From Stictocephala bisonia (Eukaryota; Arthropoda; Insecta; Hemiptera; Membracidae): a DNA stretch of 64,000 nt. The DNA is taken from positions 4,362,668 to 4,426,667 of the forward strand of contig JAQJVL010000029.1 in assembly GCA_035578905.1 (NCBI GenBank). The letters are read 5' to 3'. The notes below the pieces were generated by a model. The model worked only from the letters and a program-made list of their open reading frames with translations, was not told the DNA's origin and searched no databases. Shown here piece after piece: positions 22,475 to 34,131 of the stretch (the stretch's first letter is position 1; each line of letters begins with the position of its first letter). The position numbers were made by a program, and so were the translations under genes.

Positions 22475-23110
22475 TCAACAAGCTATGGATGTCACACATT
22501 CGTCACTATTCAATACGTTCTTTACCATACAAAGTATGGTTAACATGCCAAACATATAGCAAATTGTTAGACTACCATAAATGCGTTGTGCAAGCTGTTT
22601 ATACTGGCTAATTATGTAATCCATTGTTTGGATAGACTCCCCGCAATCACACGAATGATCTACTGTCAATCCTCATTTGTACTTCCAGTAGTTACATCTG
22701 CCCACGCCAGTTCGGAAGTGATTCCACAGTGACCATTCCCTAAGATGGAGGTTAATTTCACTTACAGGTATTGATGGATCGTTAATAAGGAACTTATTTC
22801 GTTCCACGCTGCGGCCCAGCTGGTATTGGGCGAGAAATTGATCTGCTCAACTGGAAAGCAGTGCGTAGAGGTGGGTTTCAAGATTTTAAGCGACCTACCT
22901 GACGTGGGAGATCCTGCGTAATGTGAGGGTGCGGGGCATTCAAGATCTTATTGAAGTAATGCCTCCTGACGTCTTATCTCTGGAGGAGCTATATTGCACA
23001 GCACCGGGAGTCAAGGAAGTGGAGTTGTCAGCTGATAGCTCTCATGGCCCTTTAAGCTGGACATCAATAGCTCTAGTATGTACGCTATTTATTCAATCGG
23101 GAGGGGGGGT
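22475..23110 (-). pseudogene. LINE polyprotein C-terminus, minus strand
   Basis: The minus-strand translation from about 23110 downward recalls the region after the reverse transcriptase in jockey-like LINEs. Segments include QLKRAMRAIS-like and DVRRHYFNKILNAPHPHITQ (about 22920-23075), then REWSLWNHFRTGVGRC near 22690-22745. A Cys-rich HSCDCGESIQTMDYII motif follows at about 22615-22665, equivalent to the C-x-C-G-x-x-x-Q-T-M-x-H-I signature. Stop codons and frame changes interrupt it, and no reverse transcriptase motifs remain upstream. It is an old fragment oriented opposite to the LINE pieces at 12.8 and 17.7 kb. Confidence 0.65.
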
Positions 23111-24461
23111 TTGTTGTTAGTACCCACAGCATATCTTTAAAGCTGTATGTACCCACTAGGAAGTTCTAAACTAGCAACAAATATGGGTGCTAGACTGTCA
23201 CGAATTTGTGATCTCCCAGCTATGGCAGCTATCACACAAAAATTAAAATCTGAGCACAATATCTTGCATGCTAAACAAAAACATACATTCACTTTAACCT
23301 TAGAATATAACATATAATACCTCTTACAAAGAGTTCATTCAAACACTTAAAATATCTTTTATAGCCTATATATTTAATTTTTTATAAAAGATATACTATG
23401 AGATAAATTAAAACTTTACTAAAAACATCAATTATTTTACAATCAAATATTTAATGCTAAAAACTTAATAGAATAATCAAAAATGATAAAGAAGCTGTGT
23501 GTTAAAACATTAATGACTATACTTCGGTGGCCAGAGCACAACACATTCTCTATAATCAAGTAAGCTTATTTAGGAATATAAACTTGTAACATAACAATTA
23601 CAAAATAGCAAGCAAAATAAAAGAATCACAGTAATTATTCAAGTTATGCCAAGAAGGTCTGCCCACTCGAAGTATCAATCAAAGCGATGATATGATAAGA
23701 GTACACTCCGATCTGTGGTATATGTCAGACGAATGGAAATGAAACACTTCTATAAACAGCAGTTACTTAAAACAACAGTTTTACTAACAGATTTTACTTC
23801 TGTGGGGTTTTATAGAAGTACATCAGACTAGCGTGTTTAAGCAAAATATATAATAAACATACAGTGAAGCTTACCCGTTTTACTTGCTAATCAAGCGATG
23901 CTAGCGATCCTAGCGGTAGTGTAGCGAAGAACTGGCGCGGTAAGCGGAGAGATGCGCTCCTCTGCTGTTGGCGTCTTTCTCAAGAGTAAGCTGCGCTACA
24001 GTGCGTTTATATTATACTGTGGTTTAAGTGTGAATCAAACTGGTAATTTGTTAAGATGAGACAATGACTTCACTTGTCGTTAGGCAAGTTTAATGAATTC
24101 ACGTTCAAGGAGCATGAATGAGAGATAGTCAACTGAGAATTGTTGCCCTTTACAGAAACAGATCACTTTTTCTATCCACATCTGTATTATTTCCTTCGTC
24201 ATCGGCTGTAATCCTCTTATTACATGTCTGTGTCAGACTGGATTATCTCACTCGAAATGCCTCCTTACATCCTGGACAAGTCTAGGATGTTTTAATCAAA
24301 GAGCTGAGAGCAGCGTACTCAGGTTTGCGGTGTGGAATATTTTACTGGCAGGCTTAAAGAAACAACTAACCAGTTTAGGAAAACGATTAAATTTATGGAA
24401 AATTTCAATTCTGATAGAAAATCAGTTCTTAAAAAGATTACATTTCAATTCTTATAATATA
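23111..24461. other. Noncoding stretch
   Basis: AT-rich with a small GC-richer patch at 23880-24005 (repeated GCTAGCGAT/CTAGCGGTAG). No gene supported. Confidence 0.4.
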
Positions 24462-24542
24462 CTAGCGACAGCCCTTGCTTCGCTACAGGATGGTTTTTAC
24501 GCTTGCTTACCCCCTTCGCGGTTCTCTCTAAACCATCACATC
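24462..24542 (-). mobile_element. Helitron-like 3' end, minus strand
   Basis: Read on the minus strand it matches the last 85 bp of the element at 44920-45359: TTTAGAGAGAACC, GGTAAGCAAG and GTAGCGAAGCAAGGGCT, then CTAG followed by T. A plus-strand TCTATATACTATAAAG with CACTCACTCACT begins at 24541, resembling the 5' end of the same family, so two termini lie back to back. Confidence 0.6.
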
Positions 24543-25330
24543 TATATACTATAAAGCTCGATGTAGACACTCACTCACTGAAACTAAATGTTGAGGCACT
24601 TACCGGCGTCATAACCCCATAAACTGTATACCGGTACTTTATTGAAGCTCTCGGCCTGAAACCTTACCTAAAAAGTTCACAAAAGTTTACTTTTTTCACT
24701 AATAAACAAGATGGCGGCTTTTTTTACCTGAAAACTGCCCCTTATGGGAAAATCACAAAAAAGTAGTTTTTATGACCTAACTCGAGAAAAACCTTGAGCA
24801 AAATGTTCAAACCTTCACATTTCTACACGCGTAACAAACATGCACCTTAGGCCTATATGTGAATTTAAGCTTAAAAAATTGGGGTATCGGGGGCCCAAAA
24901 ACTGAAATTATTTAATATTAAACAAATAGAAATCCAAATTGGCAGCTAAAGCCATTCGAACATTTCGTTAAAAACATCTCGAATGTGAAAAATACAGTCT
25001 TTTAGGCCTATTGGACACAAAACGAGAATATCTCGTTAAAAATGTTCAAATAGTCATAATTTCGTGAGCTAGGTATTGCGTTACGAGATGTATTTAACGA
25101 ATAGCAAATCCAAATAAATACATAAAGCCCAATAAACAAAAATTTCGTTAAGAACATCTCGATTGTGGAAAAAACAACCGAAACAATTGATAAGAACATC
25201 TCGCAATCGCGCATCGCTATCTGATATTCGATCAAGGAAATTCCACAATCCGTATGGCACAAGTCCAAATACAGTTCAAATGTAACATCATTATGGGATC
25301 TGAACGTAACTATAATGTGAATCTATTCAC
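24543..25330. other. Repeat-like noncoding DNA
   Basis: It continues from the Helitron-like 5'-end motif. The phrase TTCGTTAARAACATCTCGA recurs (near 24965 and 25143, with weaker copies near 25030 and 25193), suggesting mobile-element sequence. No coding motif. Confidence 0.35.
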
Positions 25331-26604
25331 ACCTTGCAGTCTTCTCCTAGATCATTTAACTTTTTTCGGTTATTATGCAGTTTCTTACCACCTTTAATTG
25401 TTTTTTTAAATAATTTGATGTGTTATGTGGTGTTGAACACAAATTTTAGAAGTATTTTGGTCTATAACAAATTACTTCTCGAGATTAACGTAAAAACTAC
25501 TTTCGCGGTGCATCTCGATTAGCGGCCATTACGCGATCATTGTAAACACCAACTATTTACCACAAACTCCGAATTCACCCATATCCCGCCGGGGGACGGC
25601 TGGCAGGCAGTCCCGGAGGCTAGGCAACCGAATTTAACGCAAATTACGAATTTTAGTAGAGTAAATAGACGATTAGGATAAGTTAGGTTATGTTTGGTTA
25701 GGTAAGTAAAAAGTGTATTTTTCCGGTCGAAAATATTCAAGAGATATAAACTCATATATCAACACAAATTATATTTTTAGAAATGGCTAGAAAATTCATA
25801 ATTACCTTATTAATTATTCTAGTTGATTGTCTTAATTACACCCTTGTATAAATCAATTTACTGAATACATCTTACACCCTGATCCGTTGGGTTTGCGGTA
25901 AGTTTCTCTAAATAAAACATACATGGAAAGTGACCGACTCAAGATCAGTTACGCGGAGACGACTGTATCTGTGCTGGCGTCCAGTGACACCGGTCCAGCG
26001 AGTACTCTGTCCCCAAACTGCATCTAGCCTTGCACAGGGTATCTAGGACACGCGTAAACCGGTTCCCACCAAATCTGGCCGAGGCTAAATTATGCAAAAA
26101 ATTGCAGCCACGTTCGTTCGTTAACTGGCTTTTATTAGAGAGGCAACTAGATGAAAGTTATAATAGGCCTGCACCTCGCTGGCAGTCGTTCTCTTCTCAG
26201 CGTTAACTTACTTCAAGTACGACTGTTAGAGCGTTTCGCTAATGACCTTACGTAACTTTTATAAAGCTTTGCAACTTTTGTTAACAGGGTTCACTTGAAA
26301 ATGAAAAAAAATGAATATTATGATATTATTAAAACATTAAAGTAGAAATAAAAACATGTTTTTTGAAAGCGCACAAGTTTATCACAGCAGTAAACAATAC
26401 ATGAACCTTTTATTTATTTTTGTTTCAAATGGAAATTATTTTTAAAATATTTACAATTTAATACTGGTTTGATTAAGGTTAGAATTAATAGAAACCATAT
26501 TACTACAAGCTGGTTTTGTAATTTACGAAAACTAATTGAAAATGGCTCCAATAACAACAGTACTGTTTCATCCACATTTCTAAGTTATCCGTTCTTTGTT
26601 ATAG
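25331..26604. other. Noncoding stretch with GC-richer patch
   Basis: The section 25880-26250 is GC-richer than its surroundings and non-repetitive in this window (ACACCGGTCC, CGCGTAAACCGG, GGCCGAGGC). It could be regulatory DNA, but nothing in the sequence proves this. Confidence 0.3.
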
Positions 26605-26619
26605 TATTCGGAGGGGAGA

Positions 26620-26718
26620 GCGACAGTGGAGCGCCTGGCAAAAACTAATAAAACCGTCAGCCAAGAAATAGCACAACTGCGACAGTGGAGCGCCTGACCT
26701 TGAGGCGCTCCACTGTCG
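26620..26718. repeat. Left terminal arm set of the MULE
   Basis: Outer arm at 26620-26636 and second arm in the same orientation at 26679-26695. The third arm is inverted at 26703-26718 and forms a perfect 16-bp stem with the second across a 7-nt loop. Confidence 0.88.
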
Positions 26719-28431
26719 TACCCTCGCGGGTCCAATGTGACAAGGGTTTTGACAAGGGTTCAAAAACTAAGGGGTTTTGATATCTATGGTGAGAGTGTGT
26801 TTAACTTGAAAGCAATAGACATATATTTATTAAAATAAGCATACATGTTACAGTATTTACATAAGATCCGGGTTTGTTAACAAATTTTACACTTCAAATT
26901 ACTTTAGGAATAAAAAAGCCTTAGGTATTGAAATTGTAAATATAAGCTACATTGAAATAAGCTGTTATAGTCCGATTCATTGACACGCTTCTAAGTAATA
27001 GAAAACGTTATTGTATAAGACGTAAAATCGTGGATTGGTTGGCGTTTGACGTATTCCTAAGTAACTATTTTTCGTGGTCCTTTCTATTAAATCAAGGCTA
27101 AGCAGGTTGAACCGTCAATAATGTAATCATTTGAACAATAGTCATTAAATAATTCAAATCATTTAAACAAAGTAATAAGTTGATATTAAACAAAGTAATA
27201 AGTTGATATAACATCTGTTTGCGGTATATATTTTCAGTTTTGTAATAAAACGAACTAATACCTTTAACATATACTGTTCTATAAAATTTATGTAAATAGA
27301 ATCAGTTATTATTGAGACACATCCAATACATTATTTTCTTACCAACCAACAAGTAGATGACAATCAAATATTTAATATCTTTTAAGTCTTTAGATAGCGT
27401 AAATTATCAAAAGACGTTTATTAGCGAGTGATAATTCAAAATGCATAGCGTCAAAATCAAATTAAATTATAAAATATCTTATTTTGTCTTTCCAGTCTCA
27501 GAACATTTTTACACCTGCACAATAAATTCTTGATTTAATTACGAGTAGATAAAACTGATAACTTAGTTATTTATCTTCTTTCAAATGTAAAACTAGTTTT
27601 TTAATTTTTAAAACAGTTACACCTTATGTTATATCAGTTATATTATTATATTTTGGAAACAAGTTTATTTAATTTGATTTTTGTTCAATAATGCCTTCCT
27701 TATAGGCGAAATACCTCAAGCAAATAACACATTTATTTGAAAGTTCTGATAATGTACAGTATAGTACATTAAAGTTTTTATTATCAATTATATCTCAAAA
27801 AATATGTACAAACAAATATGTAATAAAATAGGTTTATGCTTACGTACATAGTAAAGTTTTTAACATAGATCTCATTATATTAAAATTAATCATTTCTTCT
27901 TAAATAAAGTAACTAAACATTAAGCAAAAGTTTTTCACAAGGAAAAACTATGTTTTTGTTTTAAGATAAGTATTGGAAACTAGATTTAAACCACAGCCGG
28001 ATGGTATCATGGCCGGCAGGATGTGATGTGATGAATTCATTGAACTTTCCACCCTCTTGTCTTACCGCTTGGAATGCGCCATTAGGTATTCCACGTAAAA
28101 TATGGAAATTCCCGATCTACTAAGAAAAAATACTCCTCCTTCTAAACAGGATACATCCCCACCAAGGGTATCTTAAAGATTTTTGTGGAGTGTGTTTTGG
28201 TATTTATTAATAAAAAATATTCTATATTTAATCAAAATACTATGGCTTTGATGTCAGTACCGACATTCTTAGTCATTCCTTTGCGTTAATTGTAAAATGT
28301 TAATTGGTAATATAACAAAAACTGTTGTGTACACGATTTTTTAAGTACTTTTATATGTTTTTGTAATTTTCTGTTCTACGAACAGTGTTGGCCAAATGTA
28401 TTGAATCTGCAAAAATCCTTCCTCGACCTTT

Positions 28432-28905
28432 GACTTTGAAACTGCTGCTATCACGTCTGTTGTTTTTTTCATTTGTGCCAAAGCACTTGCAGGCACAACC
28501 AACAGTACGGACTTACTCGAAACTACAAAGAGTCTGAAGAGTTTGGACAGTTTTGTGGGATGCTTGATGGTTTGGCTTTCCTTCCAGAAAAAGATGTACT
28601 ACAGGGGACTATACCTGCTGTACTACTTCGACGTCTACTATGTGAGCGGTACAGCAGGAGAAAACCCTAAACCAGCCATGTTTCCACCATCACTCTGGAA
28701 AGTGCATGAAACGACTCTTTCCGACTCACACAGAACAAACAATATGTGTGAGGCGTGGAATAACCGATTTAAGAACTTATAAGGTCTCCAAAACCCATCT
28801 ACGTGGTCGGTTATCGAGGCCATACACCGAAATGACACACTGGAGAGAACAGACGCTCTACAACAAACTCAACCAAAAACACTGAACAGCTACAGCGTCG
28901 ACTAA
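28432..28905 (+). pseudogene. MULE-family transposase, C-terminal remnant
   Basis: The conceptual protein opens with DFETAAITSV, matching the D-F-E-x-A block around a catalytic acidic residue of MULE transposases. It continues with FHLCQSTCRHNQQYGL, the F-H-L-x-Q block. EEFGQFCGMLDGLAFLP, YFDVYYVSGT and MFPPSLWKVHETTLSDSHR come next, then TNNMCEAWNNRFKNL, the R-T-N-N-x-x-E-x-W-N signature, and STWSVIEAIHRNDT. Two frameshifts (between 28441 and 28467, and near 28620) and one in-frame stop at 28780-28782 break it. Everything N-terminal to the DFE block, including the first catalytic Asp, is unrecognisable. The copy cannot encode an active transposase. Position inside matching termini ties it to the element. 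Members of this family are often called Phantom-like in insects; that subfamily label is an inference. Confidence 0.8.
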
Positions 28906-29908
28906 AACAGTTGTGTGAACGATATTTAGCTTGGGAAGTTATTATAAATGACTTGTTATCAAAAGTAGGAGAATCTATTAGATTTAAGTAGGTAACTAAA
29001 AGGAGGTTTGTAAATTAATAATGATTTTATATTTTGTTTGTTTTAGAATATTGTAGCTTACGGATTGAATGTAAATAGTATTTTTTGTTTGAGTGTAAGT
29101 ATTTTTTTAAATTTTAAGTTTTAAATATTAGTAAGTGTAACCCAAATTATTTAGTTTAAATTTAAATGTATATTTATTATTTTAGAATGTTATACAAATT
29201 ATTAAGTGTTAAAACTAAGAAATACATATTTGTTATTTACAAGCCTATTTGTAGTTATTGACTTTTTTTGTAACTTCAATTTCTTTGAAACCACTTGCCC
29301 AGTAATAAAATTAATATAATTTTAAAAACCCACTGCTTGGCTTTTACGAATTTGTATAAACTATGGTAAATATTTTATAATTAATACTCATGGGTTAAAG
29401 GGGCAAGTCATGATCAAATGAAGAGTGTCTACGTGTTCCTTTTACATAAAACTAAAAAGTATAAAGTTTATAGTTTTTTTTAAAAGATGACTATAAATAC
29501 ATCATTATTTTAGTCCTCGGGAGTTGATGTGGTAAACATGATGTGGCCCACCTCCGAAGACCAAAGTAGATAGTGTGCATGAACAAGGGTAGATGTTTTC
29601 TATCTGTACGATTAAGTTATAAACTTGTTTTAAAACAAGTCTGCAATAGTTTAACCACTATTGCAAGTTTAATTCAAATAAAATTAAATATGATTAAGAA
29701 ACGTGATTAATAGTTTTGATTGGTCTTTTAGGATAAGCCCTACAGAATCAATGTTACACTTACTCCTACAAAATATGCAGTGCACTTAACAGAGTCAGTA
29801 TGATAGTAGCCGTTGTGATATTAGATTGGTAGGTATTTACAAGGCCCCGCGAGCTGAGCTTGATAGCAGGTAGGAAGCAGGTAGAGTGCCGAGGACAGGT
29901 AGTTTTAG

Positions 29909-30021
29909 GTGCGACACAGGAGCGCCTCCCCACCCCTTTTCGGAGGCGCTCCTGAGTCGCACCCCTAGCGAAAATTATTTATGACAACCCCTTAGCCAGG
30001 TAAGAGGCGCTCCTGTGTCGC
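29909..30021. repeat. Right terminal arm set of the MULE
   Basis: 29909-29929 and 29942-29962 form a 21-bp stem with one mismatch across a 12-nt loop. The outer arm is 30005-30021 (AGGCGCTCCTGTGTCGC). The order is the mirror image of the left end. Confidence 0.88.
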
Positions 30022-30027
30022 GGATTC

Positions 30028-30289
30028 TATTCGGAGCCATAGGACCTTACCAACAATAAAACTCCTTGCATATTTCTTCTGTAAAACACTTATTAACAAA
30101 GTCTAATTACACAAGCAAGTGTATATATGTGAATGGTAAACCTATATTTTCTTTAATTTGGTTCTTTCAAAATAAATAAACAAATTTGATAGAATCCTTA
30201 TGAAATTTGCTATGCTAAAAATGTAGCTAGTTTCAAAGAGATTGTTTAGTTTCAAGTATGATCAACAATTACCATTAAACTTTGTCACA
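30028..30289. other. Noncoding spacer
   Basis: AT-rich DNA between the MULE and satellite array B; nothing seen. Confidence 0.5.
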
Positions 30290-33200
30290 GAGAAGAATGA
30301 AATAGAGGTCGCCTCATATTAGTGCGTTAATGTGTGTAGAGTTGTAGAAACTCAGGGTGCGGAGTGGTTAGATCTCCAGTTCTCTCTGCTAATAGCAGGA
30401 CCAGTACCTTCCCTTATTCCCCTCAGAGTAGAGGTCGCCTCATATTAGTACGTTAATGTGTGTAGAGTTGTACAAACTCAGGGTGCGCAGTAGTTAGATC
30501 TCCAGTTCTCTCTGCGGATAGCAAGACCAGTACCTTCCCTTATTCCCCTCAGAGTAGAGGTCGCCTCATATTAGTACGTTAATGTGTGTAGAGTTGTAAA
30601 AACTCAGGGTGCGCAGTAGTTAGATCTCCAGTTCTCTCTGCGGATAGCTAGAACAGTACCTTCCCTCATTCCCCTCAGAATAGAGGTCGCCTCATATTAG
30701 TGCGTTAATGTGTGTAGAGTTGTAGAAACTCAGGGTGCGCAGTAGTTAGATCTCCAGTTCTCTCTGCGGATAGCAAGACCAGTACCTTCCCTCATTCCCC
30801 TCAGAATAGACGTCACCTCATATTAGTGCGTTAATGTATGTAGAGTTGTAGAAACTCCGGGTGCGCAGTAGTTAGATCTCCAGTTCTCTCTGCAGATAGC
30901 AAGACCAGTACCTTCCCTCATTCCCCTCAGAATAGAGGTCACCTCATATTAGTGCGTTAATGTGTGTAGAGTTGTAGAAACTCCGGGTGCGCAGTAGTTA
31001 GATCTCCAGTTCTCTCTGTGGATAGCAAGACCAGTACCTTCCCTCATTCCCCTCAGAATAGAGGTCACCTTATATTAGTGCGTTAATGTGAGTAGAGTTG
31101 TAGAAACTCCGGGTGTGCAGTAGTTAGATCTCCAGTTCTCTCTGCGGATATTAAGACCAGTACCTTCCCTCATTCCCCTCAGAATAGAGGTCACCTTATA
31201 TTAGTGCGTTAATGTGTGTAGAGTTGTAGAAACTCCGGGTGCGCAGTAGTTAGATCTCCAGCTCTCTCTGCGGATAGCAAGACCAGTACCTTCCCTCATT
31301 CCCCTCAGAATAGAGGTCGCCTCATATTAGTGCGTCAATGTGTGTAGAGTTGTAGAAACTCCGGGTGCGGAGTAGTTAGATCTCCAGTTCTCTCTGCGGA
31401 TAGCAAGTCCAGTACCTTCCCTCATTCCCCTCAGAATAGAGGTCGCCTCATATTAGTGCGTTAATGTTTGTAGAGTTGTAGAAACTCCGGGTGCGGAGTA
31501 GTTAGATCTCCAGTTCTCTCTGCAGATAGCAGGACCAGTACCATTGACAGTACCCTCCCTCATTCCCCTCAGAATAGAGGTCACCTCATATTAGTGCGTT
31601 AGTGTGTGTAGAGTTTTAGAAACTCCAAGTGTGCAGTAGTTATATCTCCAGTTCTCTCTGCGGATAGCAAGACCAGTACCATCCCTCATTCCCCCAGAAT
31701 AGAGGTCGCCTCATATTAGTGCGTTAATGTGTGTAGAGTTGTAGAAACCCCGGGTGCGGAGTAGTTAGATCTCCAGTTCTGTCTGCGGATAGCAAGACCA
31801 GTACCTTCCCTCATTCCCCTCAGAATAGAGGTCACCTCATATTAGTGCGTTAATGTGTGTAGAGTTGTAGAAACTCCGGGTGCGCAGTAGTTAGATCTCC
31901 AGTTCTCTCTGCGGATAGCAAGACCAGTACCTTCCCTCATTCCCCTCAGAATAGAGGTCGCCTCATATTAGTGCGTTAATGTGTGTAGAGTTGTAGAAAC
32001 TCCGGGTGTGCAGTAGTTAGATCTCCAGTTCTCTCTGCGGATAGCAAGACCAGTACCTTCCCTCATTCCCCTCAGAATAGAGGTTGCCTCATATTAGTGC
32101 GTTAATGTGTGTAGAGTTGTAGAAACTCCGGGTGCGGAGTAGTTAGATCTCCAGTTCTCTCTGCGGATAGCAATACCAGTACCTTCCCTCATTCCCCTCA
32201 GAATAGAGGTTGCCTCATATTAGTGCGTTAATGTGTGTAGAGTTGTAGAAACTCCGGGTGCGGAGTAGTTAGATCTCCAGTTCTCTCTGCTAATAGCAGG
32301 ACCAGTACCATTGTCAGTACCCTCCCTCATTCCCCTCAGAATAGAGGTCACCTCATATTAGTGCGTTAATGTGTGTAGAGTTGTAGAAACTCCGGGTGCG
32401 GAGTAGTTAGATCTCCAGTTCTCTCTGCGGATAGCAAGACCAGTACCTTCCCTCATTCCCCTCAGAATAGAGGTTGCCTCATATTAGTGCGTTAATGTGT
32501 GTAGAGTTGTAGAAACTCCGGGTGCGGAGTAGTTAGATCTCCAGTTCTCTCTGCGGATAGCAATACCAGTACCTTCCCTCATTCCCCTCAGAATAGAGGT
32601 TGCCTCATATTAGTGCGTTAATGTGTGTAGAGTTGTAGAAACTCCGGGTACGGAGTAGTTAGATCTCCAGTTCTCTCTGCAGATAGCAGGACCGGTGCCT
32701 TCCCTCATTCCCCTCAGAATAGAGGTCACCTCCTATTAGTGCGTTAATGTGTGTAGAGTTGTAGAAACTCCGGGTGCGGAGTAGTTAGATCTCCAGTTCT
32801 CTCTGCTAATAGCAGGACCAGTACCATTGTCAGTACCCTCCCTCATTCCCCTCAGAATTGAGGTCACCTCATATTAGTGCGTTAGTGTGTGTAGAGTTTT
32901 AGAAACTCCAAGTGTGCAGTAGTTATATCTCCAGTTCTCTCTGCGGATAGCAAGACCAGTACCTTCCCTCATTCCCCTCAGAATAGAGGTCACCTCATAT
33001 TAGTGCGTTAATGTGTGTAGAGTTGTAGAAACTCCGGGTGCGCAGTAGTTAGATCTCCAGTTCTGTCTGCGGATAGCAAGACCAGTACCTTCCCTCATTC
33101 CCCTCAGAATAGAGGTCGCCTCCTATTAGTGCGTTAATGTGTGTAGAGTTGTAGAAACCCCGGGTGTGCAGTAGTTAGATCTCCAGTTCTCACTGCGGAT

Positions 33201-34131
33201 AGCAAGACCAGTACCTTCCCTCATTTCCGTCAGAATAGAGGTCACCTCATATTAGTGCGTTAATGTGTGTAGAGTTGTAGAAACTCCGGGTGCGGAGTAG
33301 TTAGATCTCCACTTCTCTCTGCGGATAGCCAGACCAGTACCTTCCCTCATTCCCCTCAGAATAGAGGTGCCTCATATTAGTGCGTTAATGTGTGTAGAGT
33401 TGTAGAAACTCCGGGTGCGGAGTAGTTAGATCTCCAGTTCTCTCTGCGGATAGCCAGACCAGTACCTTCCCTCATTCTCCTCAGAATAGAGGTCGCCTCA
33501 TATTAGTGCGTTAATGTGTGTAGAGTTGTAGAAACTCCGGGTGCGGAGTAGTTAGATCTCCAGTTCTCTCTGCAGATAGCAGGACCAGTGCCTTCCCTCA
33601 TTCCCCTCAGAATAGAGGTCGCCTCATATTAGTGCGTTAATGTGTATAGAGTTGTAGAAACTCCGGGTGCGGAGTAGTTAGATCTCCAGTTCTCTCTGCG
33701 GATAGCAAGACCAGTACCTTCTTTCATTTCCCTCCGAATAGAGGTCGCCTCATATTAGTGCGTTAATGTGTGTAGAGTTGTAGAAACTCCGGGTGCGGAG
33801 TGGTTAGATCTCCAGTTCTCTCTGCGGATAGCAAGACCAGTACCTTCCCTCATTCCTCTCAGAATAGAGGTCGCCTCATATTAGTGCGTTAATGTGTGTA
33901 GAGTTGTAGAAACTCCGGGTGTGGAGTGGTTAGATCTGCAGTTTTCTCTGCGGATAGCAAGACCAGTACCTTCTCTTATTCCTCTCAGAATAGAGTTTGC
34001 CTCATATTAGTGCGTTAATGTGTGTAGAGTTGTAGAAACTCCGGGTGCGCAGTAGTTAGATCTCCAGTTCTCTCTGCGGATAGCAGGACCAGTACCATTG
34101 TCAGTACCCTCCCTCATTCCCCTCAGAATCG
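30290..34131. repeat. Satellite array B, 126-bp unit, about 30 copies
   Basis: GAGGTC blocks lie 126 bp apart (30305, 30431, 30557, 30683 and onward). Some units carry a 12-bp insertion, ACCATTGTCAGT-like, near 31542, 32308, 32824 and 34092. The sequence is unrelated to array A. Variation is mostly single substitutions such as GCGCAG/GCGGAG and GTCGCC/GTCACC, shared among non-adjacent units, consistent with ongoing exchange. Confidence 0.95.

Larger units (their letters stand above)
26614..30027. mobile_element. Mutator-like element (MULE) with multi-arm termini
   Basis: A 9-bp direct repeat TATTCGGAG flanks the element exactly (26605-26613 and 30028-30036), the size expected for MULE target duplications. 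Six bases inside each end lies a 17-nt arm: GCGACAGTGGAGCGCCT on the left and, inverted, GCGACACAGGAGCGCCT on the right. A second arm follows 59 bp (left) or 61 bp (right) further in and forms a hairpin with a third arm. The interior holds a broken MULE-family transposase (28432-28905). The rest is AT-rich and degenerate, so this 3.4-kb copy is not autonomous. Confidence 0.82.

Noticed and set aside
26614..30027. Foldback or hairpin-RNA locus as an explanation for the GC-rich palindromes at 26.6 and 29.9 kb
   Set aside because: The exact 9-bp flanking duplication, mirrored arm order and enclosed MULE transposase remnant fit element termini better.
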